Source: Bryoerythrophyllum caledonicum
Taxonomy: Eukaryota > Streptophyta > Bryopsida > Pottiales > Pottiaceae
Assembly (NCBI GenBank): GCA_963971425.1
Contig: OZ020515.1
Span: 13,098,291-13,162,290 of the forward strand
Direction: 5' to 3'
DNA: 64,000 nucleotides
Of the stretch, positions 42,620 to 53,499 are shown one piece after another. Under the pieces are notes generated by a model. It was not told the origin of the DNA. It worked only from the letters and a program-made list of their open reading frames with translations, and made no database searches. The number at the start of each line of letters is the position of its first letter. Position 1 is the first letter of the stretch. Both the position numbers and the translations under genes were made by a program.

Positions 42620-44354
42620 ATGTCGTCTCAACAAAGGGCTCAAACAAAGGAGTGGACCCCATGGTACACATTTAACAAGAAGGATCAAGTGACATGTGTT
42701 TGGTGAAATTACACGTTTGCATACAAACGTGGGAGGTGCATGTCACACTATGGGTATCCACAATGGACGAAGACTTTGTGCACTAAGGCCCCAACAACTG
42801 TTAAGGCCCGTTTTAAAAGATGCGGGAATATTATTCCTACTAGGATGACCGAGGCAGAGATCATTGGCCTTCCTAGCGCACTAGCAACATGTTCTACTGA
42901 ACCTTGTTCTAGCCAATCCATCCAACAAGGTAGTTTCTTGGAAACTCCAAATGAGGAGAACACACAGTCCACAAATCCTCTAAGCCAAGCAGCATCATCA
43001 ACACCAAGATCTGTACGACAACGGAGCTTTCCAGAGGCTTACCAAATAGAAAAACGAAAAGAGTTTGACGAATTATGGGCACATTTTTTTTATGAAGCAA
43101 ACGTTGCATTCAACGTGGTTAGACATCCAGCCTTCATCAAGGCCACCCTTGCAACGTCAAAGGCGGGTTTCGATTATACACCGCCATGGTACAATGCCAT
43201 GAGGACGACATACATTGAGCCTCTTAAAAAAAATGAAAGACCTTGTGGACAAGAAGACCGGCGTAGATATTGCCAAGTATGGAGCAACAACATGCTCGGA
43301 CGGGTGGGACAATGTTACACGTCGCCCTCTCATGAATATCATGCTCGTATGTCCAATGGGTGATATCTTCTTGGGGTCTATAGACACCACGGGTATGAAG
43401 AAATCTACGGCATATATAGGGGATCAATTGAAAAGTTTTATCCGTAAAGTTGGACAATTGAATGTGGTCCAAGTGTGCACCGATAATGCTTCAAACATGT
43501 TGGGGGCAATGAAGAAGGTCAACGATGAGTACCCGCACATATATACTCAAGGGTGTTGTGCACATATTTTGGACCTCCTCCTCGAGGACTGGGGGAAGGA
43601 AGGCATGTTTGCAGACCTCGTCGAGAAGGCGAAAGAGATTGCATTGTATATCCCGAACCACCATGTGCCCATGGCCCTTTTTCGTTGATTTTCGTCAAAA
43701 TTGTCTCTGTTGTGGCCAGCAGCAACAAGGTTTGCATGCAATTACATAATGATCCATCGTCTGTTGGAAGTGAAGAATGCCGTGGAGATGGTTGTAATAG
43801 ATCCAGCATGGATATCCTACATATCCTCTATTTTCGATAGGCAAAACGGGCACCGTGCCCATGCGAAGGCATTGCAGGTGCGAGCCACCGTTCTAGACAA
43901 AATTTCTAGCATCGGTGCACTAACTTTGAATTTGTAGTGGCACGAGTACTAAAGGCATTGCGGACTTTTGATGGTGGCACTCTGGCAATGGGAATTGCTT
44001 GGGTGACCATGAACAAGCTAAAGGAGCACGTGTTCAAGTTGCGCAATGCACCATTCAACATGCCTGACGGAATTGCAACTCTCCTCGAAGGATCATTCCT
44101 TGCCCGTTAGGAGATGATGACAACAGATCTCTATTATGCAGGGGCTTTATTGAATCCTTATCTAGCCAATAACTTGCAAATTCAAAACAATGGTGAGGCC
44201 AAAAGGGCCTTAAACAAGGTTGTTATGACGCTCTGTGGTCCACTCGGAGTGTCTTTTTCGGCAGTAATGATCGAAATCACAGAATATGAAGAATTGCGAG
44301 GCCCATATTCACCTCAGGAAGCTGGGGAAATTGAAAACAACAACCTGTTGCCTG
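42620..44354 (+). pseudogene. hAT transposase 2, decayed and cut by MULE-2
   Basis: Starts MSSQQRAQTKEW at 42620. The BED finger has lost its second Cys to TGA at 42703 (VTCVW then stop). The DUF659 core is recognisable: FDELWAHFFYEANVAFNVVR (about 43055), ATCSDGWDNVTRRPLMN (about 43285), VCTDNASNMLGAM (about 43470) and GCCAHILDLLLEDWG (about 43550). A one-base shift in a poly-A run near 43230, TGA at 43686 and later shifts break it. It is about half identical to hAT-1 by eye. The C-terminal dimerisation domain is absent because the MULE-2 TIR begins at 44355. Confidence 0.82.
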
Positions 44355-44440
44355 AGGATTGCTATTTTGCGTGCGTAGAGTGGTGAGCGATGAGCGGTGA
44401 GCATTTGTTTGTGAGCGTAGAGCCCAAAAAGTAAGTTATT
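44355..44440 (+). repeat. MULE-2 left terminal inverted repeat
   Basis: GAGGATTGCTATTTTGCGTG followed by GTAGAGTGGTGAGCGATGAG and further GAGCG words copies the start of MULE-1 (1049-1122) with a few changes, in the same orientation. No right-hand partner is visible, probably because the gypsy element lies in between or the end lies past 64000. Confidence 0.8.
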
Positions 44441-45459
44441 TTTTGGAAATTGTGCGATAAAGTAAAACTTCTGAAATATTTTTAGTTGGAAAATATTATT
44501 ATTAGTAAAAATGATGGACCTATGACCGTGGAGTAGGATGCATGAATCTTGCGTAGAAAAGGTTGATTTTGGTAGTACATGTACCTTATGGTGGAGAAAA
44601 GTTGCATTTTTCAAATAGAAAGGCCTATCACCGTGGTGGTTAGTGTTTTCAATGATGACATGATATAATCTTTTGAGGTTGTAATTATATAGGAAATGGA
44701 AAGTTAGAGAAGGTTAGTTAGAGAGAGTTTGAGAGAGGGACATGGGTGTTGGTTTAGGGCTAGAAAAAGAGGCAGTTGCAATAAGATTTATAAAGTACAG
44801 GAGAGGAGAGAGGTTAGGGAGTGTCACAAGAGGGACATAGAAAGCTAGGGAGAGTTAGAGTGGCTTATGGAAAAGGACAATTGGAGACAAAATAAGTAAG
44901 GGTTTGGGGAGAGGGTCAATTGGAAGGAGAGTTAGGAAGAGGAACAACAAAATCAAGGGAGAGATAAAGAGCGTGATAGGGGGATGTTGAATTAGGGGGT
45001 CCAGAGAGAGTTAGAAAGAATGAGGAAAAATCAAGAGGACAATTAGTAGGAGGAAAAGTTAGGGAAAGAGACAAATGGAGGAAGATGCAATTGGGACAAG
45101 GAGAGTAAGAGAGAGTAAGAGAGAGCAATCGAGAGAGCTGGGCACAATTGGACGGAGATTGAGGCGGCACAAAGAGAGTAGAAGAGATAAAAGAAATAAG
45201 GGAGAGTTTGGAAGATGGATAGTTGAATTGGCAGAGTTAATATTGATCGTTCTCTTATAATTTCAAAGCAAGTGAGAATCTCTATTCCTACTTGCCATCC
45301 CTCCCCTCAATCTCCGAGAAAATAGAACAAGTGGTCGGCAAGAACATGTTTATGTACAAACTACGTGGGTGGCCATTTTATTCTTACTGCCTTTTCATTA
45401 TAGTAGAAAGGAGCAAGACATTGATAGAATACAATTCAAGATTCCTCTGCATTATAGTA
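44441..45459. other. MULE-2 left interior without a gene
   Basis: Contains a long purine-rich tract on the plus strand (44690-45200, GAGAGAGTTAG-like words). Corresponds in position to 1123-1642 of MULE-1. No coding sequence seen. Confidence 0.5.
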
Positions 45460-47960
45460 TTTAACCAGCATAATCTACAAAACTTGTTGGATCTCATTTA
45501 AGCTGAAACTAAGAGCGTGCATGAAGGCATCTACCTTTGCACCTAATCCATAGACTATGTTGAACATGTATTAGAGGTGCTTTCAATACGTCTATGCACC
45601 GCGTTTGTAGAGCCACTTATTTGAAATCTCCTTAAAAGATGGCAGTCGCAGCTAGGAAACTAATCAATTGTCAACAAATATTTTGAAACATTGGAAATGC
45701 TTCTAGACTTGAAGGTCACAATGCAATCCAAAGTTGAAGGCAGAACCATCAGAATTCTACAGATCTTCCCACTCATTAATAGGGCAGAGGCACTATTATG
45801 ATATTTTGTAGTTGGAGCTGAAGGGTTTTTTTAAACATGTACCTCTAAGTGGGACGTTTCGTAGAATTGGAGGGAGGAGGATAATCACCCAAGTTTACGG
45901 ATATATCTTCTCCAAACAGCTTTGATAAGCGCGTCAAGCAGATTTGATGTTTTGCAATCTAGTTGTAGTTGTAGGTGACTTTGGTGGAAGATCTTTGGCT
46001 TCTACAAGCACATATTTGGAATGAGATGACAAATCTTTTGTTGTGAGGTCAATAATTGTAGAATCAATTTGACGTACCTTGAGCCAAGCACGTGAGACAC
46101 AGGTCTTGTCAGGGCGATGTCAGTCAATTTCTGAATGAGGTGGAAGATCTATTATTTATTTTAGAGAGGCATTGAAAACTTCTTCACATTCCAGGTGAGG
46201 TTCATGTGTGCTATAGTCGCCAACACCATGCATGTTGGAGAGGGCGGCATAAAGGATCTTTGCATTTCCAAAACGTGGAGTGGTGCCATGGGTAGTATGT
46301 AGACAAATTCTTCCTTCCCAGAACTAGTACCCAACTTTTTACCTTTTAGAATTTGGTAGAAGGCAACAACTTGCATGAATGCTCAAACCTTGTCATTGAT
46401 GGCCGCAACATACAAATTATTGTTCCTTCTCTTTGACTGTTGCAACTAATTATTAATGGTTGACTCCACCAAAATACATGACGACATCTCGGCCAGTTCA
46501 TATTTAAATAGATCTTGCAAGAAATACTTATGGTAAAGTTGGCACTAGATAGGACAAAGTTGACTAATAAATGTACTAGGATATAAAGGATTGCCTATAG
46601 CAACAAAAAATAATGCAATTAGATACAAATGGTAGCTCTCAAGAGAGAGTGCCATTCTCGGCACTGTTTTGTTATGGACTTCATAGCATTGACAGGGGAT
46701 CCGATTACCATACAAGATACGCACAACATTCAAATTGGCTTATGCATTGTTATCCATCAATCCTTTGAAATTTGGATTTGGAATACTATGCCTACTCAAA
46801 ATTGCATTCAAATTCTTTTTTGATAACACCTCTTAGGCTGCCACACCTTTGGACGACATATCGCAAATACCAATAGTTATGACTCGGCTGGAAGTGAAAT
46901 CGTACACATGGTAGGCCATAGTAGTCCAGGACTTGACGCATTTGACATGGTCAGATATTTTCTAAGCGTCCTAGTCACCCTCAAGTTGCATCTACTTTAC
47001 CTTTTAACCGTTTTTATTTCTACATGGCTTCATTCAATCAACCCCACTCTGAGAACCCACCTCATCTATCCTAAAAGAGAAAACTTTATCGAATTGTGTT
47101 CCTTCTTCCAGAAAATGGTTCTTTTGGATGAAGGCCCACTTATTGGAACCTCTCATGTTGGAGATGCTATTTATTATTCCAAAATATTGCAAATATCAAA
47201 AAGTAATTATCTTGTTGCGAATATTAGAGGAAGACATATGTTTAAACATGTCCAAGACGGGGACAAGTTCCTCAAATTCAAGTGTCTTCTAGGGAACATG
47301 TTCCAGGTATAATAGTAATTCACTGAGGTACTCCTTGCTTGCTTCAGGGACAATAACTAACCTTGTCGCAAATAGAGTCATCTCTACTTGATCGTCAATT
47401 ATGGTACGGAGCTTAGTTGTGAGTCTCTATAATTTCCTTTCTTTACAACTTGACCATAGATACCGAGATGCACGCAAGCACGTGTTTAGTGGTTGTTTTC
47501 CATGTACGTAAGAGATCCTTGTGGGGCAACTTCCAATACATGTCGGTTGAATTTGACAGAATGAAATGACAATAGTAGAATGAGGAGGAGAGTGACAATT
47601 AGGAACGAAGAGAGATGTGGTGGTACCCTTCCATTCAATCTCATTTATAGGTGGCATGCAAAGGGAACGCCGGAGATAGTTGCAAGAACTATAGATAGTA
47701 GGCACACCGCATGTGCTCCAAATAAGCCAACGTTGTAAAAAAAAAGGTAAAACTCATATTCGATGTGCATCATAATTGTTTGAGTCCATGCGTAGCCGTC
47801 ATCTTTCTTATCCATTCCGTGCAGCTGCCCAACCTTACTTGACGGCAGATACTTCTCCAATGGTGGAAGGAACTTCCATAAGAGGTCTCCAATATCGGCG
47901 TCTTCTTAGAAAGAATAACCAGAAGATATCTCTGACATCGGCATTCTTCTCGAGGGCCCT
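45460..47960 (-). pseudogene. MULE-2 transposase relic
   Basis: The minus strand repeats the whole MULE-1 transposase in decayed form. From the 5' side: GQLHGMDKKDDGYAWTQT (47830) against GHLHGMDKAHDGHAWTRT; CNYLRRSLCMPPINEIEWKG (47680); KRVKSWTTMAYHVYD-like sequence (46940); and FMQVVAFYQILKGKKLGTSS (46370) against FMQVVAYYGFLKGEKAGTGP. The C-terminal end near 45490 aligns with 1650-1720. Frameshifts and stops are frequent. It provides the sense codon for the position of the MULE-1 stop at 4289. Confidence 0.8.
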
Positions 47961-47989
47961 TCATAAATATAGAAAATGAACTTTCAAAG

Positions 47990-49690
47990 GGGATGCCAAC
48001 AACAACATCCCTCTAGAGGATGCCTCCAATGTTTAAAAAGGGAACCTACAAAAGAGATGCCGACATCAACACCACTGAGGAGGCTCCTTTAGGGACGGTC
48101 TACAAAGGTACCCCGTTTTTGATGTCATAATGTGACAAAGTTGGAAAAAACACTACTTATTTCTTTTAGGGTATACAAATGAGGAAAATTATTGAATTTG
48201 AAGGAATGATTGATATTACTAATGTATCCTAGGGTCCAAGGGAAATTTGCCATTTGTAATCAATATTTGGTTTTATTCACTAAAATCACTAAGAAATGGG
48301 GAATTCCATAAAAAAATTGAAATATTTTTTTTTCACTTTTGTTGATTGAAAGGTTAAATTAACAAGGTTGTACAAGTAGGCCTATTTTTTTTTAATTAGT
48401 TCGTTGTTGAAATAACCATCAACTCAAAATTAGGAATTTTTAGTGTCACAATGTCTCTCCTTTCTAGTTTAGCATTCCTAAACGATTCTTTGTAGAAGGG
48501 ATTATGTAACAAAAAAATGAGTCCTACTTGTAAAATCAAGTTAACTTCTACCACCAACCAACCAAAATGTTAAAAAATTTTTTTCGAATTTTCATTGAAC
48601 TCTCCAATTTTGCGCAAAAATGAGTAACCTTAGCACAAAGTGACCCTTCCTATTTTTAAAAACAAAACCTCTAAAAGAGATGCCGACATCGGCACCTCTC
48701 TAGAAAGATCCTCCAATGTTTAAATATGAAACTTCTAAAGGAGCTACCAACATCAACATACTTCTAGAGGGTCCTTTCAATGTTTAAAAGGGAACGTCCA
48801 AAAGGGCGTCGACACTGGCACCTTTTTAGAGGCCCCCTCCAATGTTTATTAAGGGAACCTCCAAAAGAGATGCCGACATCGGCACCCCTCTAAAGGGCTC
48901 CTTGAATGTATAAAAAGGGATCTCCAAAACAGGTTCCAACATTGGCATTCCCTGTAACTTAATTCCACGACCTAGGAAAACATAAGGGAATTCCAAAACC
49001 GTATTACATGTCACCATCCGCCACTCTAAAGATGAGTTATCAACGGATGAAGTTTCAAATCTCATAACTTCATCCGCATATAAATCATCCCTGCAACATC
49101 CGATGATAAAGTGTCATACAATTTCGGAATTCTCTTGAAATTGCCAAGAGCATGGTTGCATACTTCAGGGGGTGCCGATGTCGGCTCTCTTTTTAATGGG
49201 TCCCTTAATAAACATGAGAGAGGCCCTATAAAAGGCAGCCGATGTCGGCTCCCCTTTTAATGGGTCCCTAAATAAACATTAGAGGGGCCCTCTAAAGGAG
49301 TGCCAATGTTTGCGCCCCTTTTGAAAGTTCTTTTAGTAAACATTAGAGGGGCCCCCTAAAGCGGTGCGAATGTCGACCCCTCTTTTAGAGATTTCCGTTA
49401 GAAATATTAGAGGGGCCCTATAAAGTGTGGCCAATACCGGCCCCCTTTTTAAAGGTTCCTTTAGTAAACATTAGACGGGCCCTATAAAGGACGGCCAATA
49501 TCGGCACCTCTTAAATTGGAGATTCCCGTTAGAAACATTAGAGGGACTCAATAAAGGACGGCCGATATCGGCGCCCCTATTGGAGATTCCCGTTAGAAAC
49601 ATTAGAGGGACCCTATAAAGGGCGGCCAATATCCGCGCCTCTTTTGGAGGTTCCCTTAATTTACATTAGAGGGGCTCTAAAAAATTTAAA
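47990..49690. repeat. Decayed palindromic repeat array of MULE-2
   Basis: About fifteen imperfect units of 80-95 bp with a core like GCCGACATCGGCACC or GGTGCCGATGTCGGC, bounded by TTTAAAAGGGAACCTCC (47990-48960) or AACATTAGAGGGGCCC (49170-49690). The second half runs in the opposite sense to the first. The core resembles GGTGCCG-N4-CGGCACC in the MULE-1 array. A unique AT-rich spacer (48120-48650) interrupts it. Confidence 0.7.
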
Positions 49691-49836
49691 AAAAACTCTA
49701 GTCTCCGAAGGAGACCGGCGTGAATATAGTGTTTATTCATTCTCTTCACTAAGCATATGGCCATGGGACATAGGCTAGCGTAATAGAACTACTCCCCCCT
49801 CTCAAGGGTAAACACTTTTCTACACTAGGTGCTTCC

Positions 49837-51826
49837 TGTAGAGCCAAAATGACAAAAATAGATTTTTTCCGAAAATTAAGTGTAAAAAGGGTTGTAGATA
49901 TATGGAGAATTAAAAAATTAATGATTAAGTTTACACTAAGTACTTAATTAATTAGAAAGTACCTATTCATATCCAAGAAATAGGAAATAATGGGAAAAGG
50001 GTTGAACCCACACCCTTTGGGTAGGGTGTATCTTTTCATGAATGGATATGAAGAGATGTGAAGATTTAGTGGAATTAATCTTAATGGTTAATACTAGGGA
50101 AAACCTCTTTCCAAGAGTTGTACCTCTTGGATGTTGAGTAGAATGACTAGCTTGAATTTTTAGCATTCTTGGCCATTACCATAGAAATTCCTTGGAGGAA
50201 GATTGGAGTAAGCCCTAGCTTTAGGTGAAAGAGCTAGTTGATGACTCTTAATGTTGTAAGAGTATTTAATTTTATATATGAATATATAATTGTTATTGAA
50301 TTTGCATATGTAGAGTCTTGTAACTTGAGTCATATGTATAATTGCAATAATATGTGAACTTTATTGAATAAATTTGACATTGTGTGTTGTAAATGCAATT
50401 GCATGCATTAGGTATTAATTGTGGATAAAATTCTTATGCATGAATGCATTGTATATTTATTCTTCATGGAATAAGATAGGGAAATACCCTAACTACTAAG
50501 GTCGTGGGTGTGACCTTGTGTGTGTGTGTGTGTTGGAGCATTAATCATGAGTGTGAAGATTAATGGAGATAATGTGAAATTAAGTGACTTAGTGCATGAG
50601 ATGTGTGATGCATAAGTACTTAATAAGAACTCAAGTGTGAGTGAGCATAACTTGAGTATCATAAGAATAAGAGTGGAGTTCTTATTCATCTTAATGCAAT
50701 TTATGCAATAAACATCAAGAGTGGCATACCTTGATGCATGGCAAGAGTGTCATATTATGCATACAAAAAATTAGCATTAAGTCTAGTCTTAATAGAAGGG
50801 ATTCTCTAAGGTAGGCTAAGTTGTGAGTATTTAAGAATCTATCATAAAAGAGAAAAAATGAACAAATCCCAAAGAAAGACTTAAGAAGAAAACATAGAAA
50901 CTTAAGAATCTTAAGTCCAAGTTTGGATACATAAGCTTATGAAGAGTGAGACCTTAAGTACCATGAGACCCTTAAGTTTAAGGGCTTGAACTTAAAGGTT
51001 CGTATGAGTGAGAATACGGGACAACATTTGCATTCAGTGAGATGCATTTCCGGTTCTGGAAGTCTTAAAGACAGAAACTTAAGAACACTGTAGGACCAAA
51101 TTGGTCTAGACAGTGCACGTTCTGAAGAATCAGTCCTAAGTGAGAAAGTGAGTGCTTAAGAACTCAAGGACAGAAACTGTGTTCTTAAGAACATGGAACC
51201 GACCGAGAGAGAAGTCTTAAGTAAAATTCAGACATCTTAAAGACTAAGTGCTACGAGTAAGTGTGGAACACCGTGGTCTTTAAGGGATAATTGTGGGTAA
51301 GTGAACTTAAGTGGAGACTTAAGAGGTGAACTCTTTAAGACTTAAGTTAACTTGTGTATGGGATTTTTGAGACTAACCATTGTCTTAAGAACGTGATCAC
51401 GTGGACCGAGTGGACGGACGTGAAAAGTGGAGCGTTTTTGCATGAGGTAAGAATTTGAATTCTTAAAGATTGTAATTAAAGAACCAATGCAATGAGACTT
51501 AATGGAAACTTCCATTAGCCCAGTGTGGCAAGTGTTTAAGGATTAGTGGCATAAGCACAATCTTAAAAGGACTAATGTTCCGTCTTAAGGCACGAGAGAT
51601 CCTTGGGGTTTAGACTTTGTTTGTGGAATCCCTTAAGAGTGATGCTAACAGCCCTAATTTCCTTAAAATAGATAGATAACCTTAAGAATTAACCAAAAAG
51701 ATAGCTTTAACGACACAATTAATCTTCAATTACTTAAAACTAGACGTATGATCATCCCCGTAACGAATCCTATGAGGTGTGGGTACACTTGGGTGTTTTA
51801 TTAGAGTGGTGAAAAATCACTCTACA
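49837..51826 (+). repeat. Gypsy 5' LTR (about 1990 bp)
   Basis: Starts TGTAGAG and ends CTCTACA, a perfect 7-bp inverted pair, followed by the primer-binding site. Preceding bases CTTCC (49832-49836) should be the target duplication. A TATA-like run is at 50272-50290, a (TG)n microsatellite at 50517-50533, and many CTTAAG words at 50780-51720. No ORF of note inside. Confidence 0.75.
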
Positions 51827-51832
51827 TTTTTT

Positions 51833-51853
51833 TGGCGACCATGCTGGGGATGG
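51833..51853 (+). promoter_or_regulatory. Gypsy primer-binding site
   Basis: TGGCGACCATGCTGGGGATG begins 6 bases after the LTR. The leading TGG pairs with the CCA tail of a tRNA and the rest has the form of a plant gypsy primer-binding site (compare TGGCGCCGTTGCCGGGGA of tRNA-Asp-primed elements). I cannot name the tRNA without a search. Confidence 0.7.
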
Positions 51854-52067
51854 TATCGTCAAGTTTTTTTTAAGTGATTTTAATTAGGAAAGCTGTCAAA
51901 CTTAAGTCAATTACTTAAGTAAACTATCATAGCATTTAGTTTTTTGTGAAGTTATAAACTTTGGAATTACTGAATTTTTTTATTAATTTTTTTTTTAAAA
52001 AAAATTAAAAAAATTAAAAAATTAAAAAAAAAACTTTTAGTAAAGAGTGAAGACATGTTGTTACAAC

Positions 52068-52565
52068 ATGTCTACTTTTCCATGGGAGGTTTCTGAAGAA
52101 GCATTGAGTGACTTCTTTGGTGGTTCATATTTGTTTAGCGCCCTTTATCGTGTCTATAGAGGTGCATATTACGGACAAGGATTTCAATTTTATGGGGCTC
52201 ACCTAAAAATTGATCAATCATTTAATGAAAAATTTGAACAACTACCCTTAGAAATTAAACAATTAATTTTAGACAAAGTGTGGAATAAGGGTGAGGGTCT
52301 TAATGAAGTAATTGTCAAGAAAAAGACTTTATATTTAAAATATCAACTACACTACCTTTTTGCTCAATATGGTAGATTGAAACTTCAAACACAACCATTA
52401 ATTTCTAGAGGCTTAGGGGCTTGGAACGGATACAAGTTTAATCAAGAAACTTATATCTTTGTTTATAGTAAACAAAACTTAGAGAGCAAAGTATTCTTTC
52501 TTGACTTCTTATCTAAAGATCCAGAAGTTCCCGTGAGTGTAGCCTTTGATTTATTATGTATTTAA
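52068..52565 (+). CDS. Gypsy leader ORF 1 (unknown)
   Basis: 165 aa from the ATG at 52068 (MSTFPWEVSEEALSDFFGGS); an upstream in-frame ATG at 52047 is possible. Aromatic-rich and soluble-looking, with QLPLEIKQLILDKVW and a C-terminal VFFLDFLSKDPEVPVSV. I recognise no domain. It is the first ORF after the primer-binding site and ends only 3 nt before the next ORF, suggesting reinitiation or translation as a cluster. Confidence 0.55.
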   Translation: MSTFPWEVSEEALSDFFGGSYLFSALYRVYRGAYYGQGFQFYGAHLKIDQSFNEKFEQLPLEIKQLILDKVWNKGEGLNEVIVKKKTLYLKYQLHYLFAQYGRLKLQTQPLISRGLGAWNGYKFNQETYIFVYSKQNLESKVFFLDFLSKDPEVPVSVAFDLLCI

Positions 52566-52568
52566 AAA

Positions 52569-52877
52569 ATGAGTTCCTCAAATGAAACTTTTAAGGAACA
52601 ACGGACAAGGTTGAAAAGATTGTTAATAATTTATTCTAAAATTCAATACAATGAAGGGAAATTATTTAGACTTTTGGGGACAGAAATAGAACGTATTAAA
52701 GAAAACAACCAACATTCCATTAATAGAAAAAAAATCATCAATACTTTCTTACAAAAATTCAATTACCCAAGAGAATTAATAATAGAACCGTTGTCACGAG
52801 AATTCAAGATAGAACCATTTACACTGACTGATTGGCGACACTATTGTTACCTGAATGGAGCAAATGAGAAAAATTGA
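52569..52877 (+). CDS. Gypsy leader ORF 2, small paralogue a
   Basis: 102 aa, MSSSNETFKEQRTRLKRLLI. Predicted helical. It shares a pattern with the next two ORFs: L-x-x-L near the start, a Tyr pair, an EIERI/EIERL segment in the middle, a YP near residue 70 and a Cys near the end. Its ATG is 3 nt after the previous stop, and it overlaps the next ORF by 23 nt in another frame. No known family recognised. Confidence 0.55.
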   Translation: MSSSNETFKEQRTRLKRLLIIYSKIQYNEGKLFRLLGTEIERIKENNQHSINRKKIINTFLQKFNYPRELIIEPLSREFKIEPFTLTDWRHYCYLNGANEKN

Positions 52878-53136
52878 ACGCCTAAATTCTAAAAGTGAAA
52901 GAAATAAGTCTCTTAAATTCTTGTATGCAAGAATAGCTTATTATGAAACTTTTATTAGTCAGGATAGGAAATATTCGGATATAATAGAAATTGAAATAGA
53001 AAGATTAATCGAGCAGGCAAAAGAATGGTTGAGTGAACTTGAGATAGGGGAATTGTTGGCATATTTGGGTTACCCCATAAATAAAGAGAAGGAATTAAAC
53101 CTATCTATGGAGGCTCTCCACCTTTGTTCAAGTTAA
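52855..53136 (+). CDS. Gypsy leader ORF 3, small paralogue b
   Basis: 93 aa, mostly charged helices. Clearly related to ORF 4: AYYETF...EIEIERLIEQAKEWLSELEIG with LLAYLGYP here, against CAYHRIG...ENEIDLLIGIASEWLRENEMG with LLTMYRYP there; both end in (A/E)ALHLC or EAIYFC. Function unknown. Overlap with ORF 2 (ATG inside its last codons) is typical of compact element genomes. Confidence 0.6.
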   Translation: MEQMRKIERLNSKSERNKSLKFLYARIAYYETFISQDRKYSDIIEIEIERLIEQAKEWLSELEIGELLAYLGYPINKEKELNLSMEALHLCSS

Positions 53137-53184
53137 AATTCTTTATAATTCCTTGAAATACCATACAAGTACCCCAATGATAAA

Positions 53185-53469
53185 ATGAACCGAGAGAGTG
53201 ATCTTTTATGTACCCCAGTTAATGGTGGGAAAGTAATTAGGAGATTAATCACTACAATTTGTGCGTATCACCGTATAGGACCTTATGATGGGGAATATTT
53301 GAAAATAGCCGAAAATGAGATAGACCTTTTAATAGGTATAGCCAGTGAATGGTTGAGAGAAAATGAAATGGGAGCCTTATTAACTATGTATAGATATCCA
53401 CGAAACATTGCATGGGAAGTTGAGGGAATGAAGCTTACAGAGGAAGCAATTTATTTTTGTTTAAATTAA
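53185..53469 (+). CDS. Gypsy leader ORF 4, small paralogue c
   Basis: 94 aa starting MNRESDLLCTPVNGGKVIRR. Same length, same helix pattern and about 35 percent similar residues to ORF 3 by eye, so a tandem duplicate. Ends 50 nt before the region that becomes gag. No stop or shift interrupts ORFs 1-4, in contrast to the downstream gag-pol. Confidence 0.6.
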   Translation: MNRESDLLCTPVNGGKVIRRLITTICAYHRIGPYDGEYLKIAENEIDLLIGIASEWLRENEMGALLTMYRYPRNIAWEVEGMKLTEEAIYFCLN

Positions 53470-53499
53470 AAATTTAAAAATTAAGTTCAGAATAAGAAT

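Noticed and set aside
52047-53469. Gypsy leader ORFs as host genes
   Set aside because: They lie between the element's primer-binding site and gag in the same orientation, so they belong to the element.
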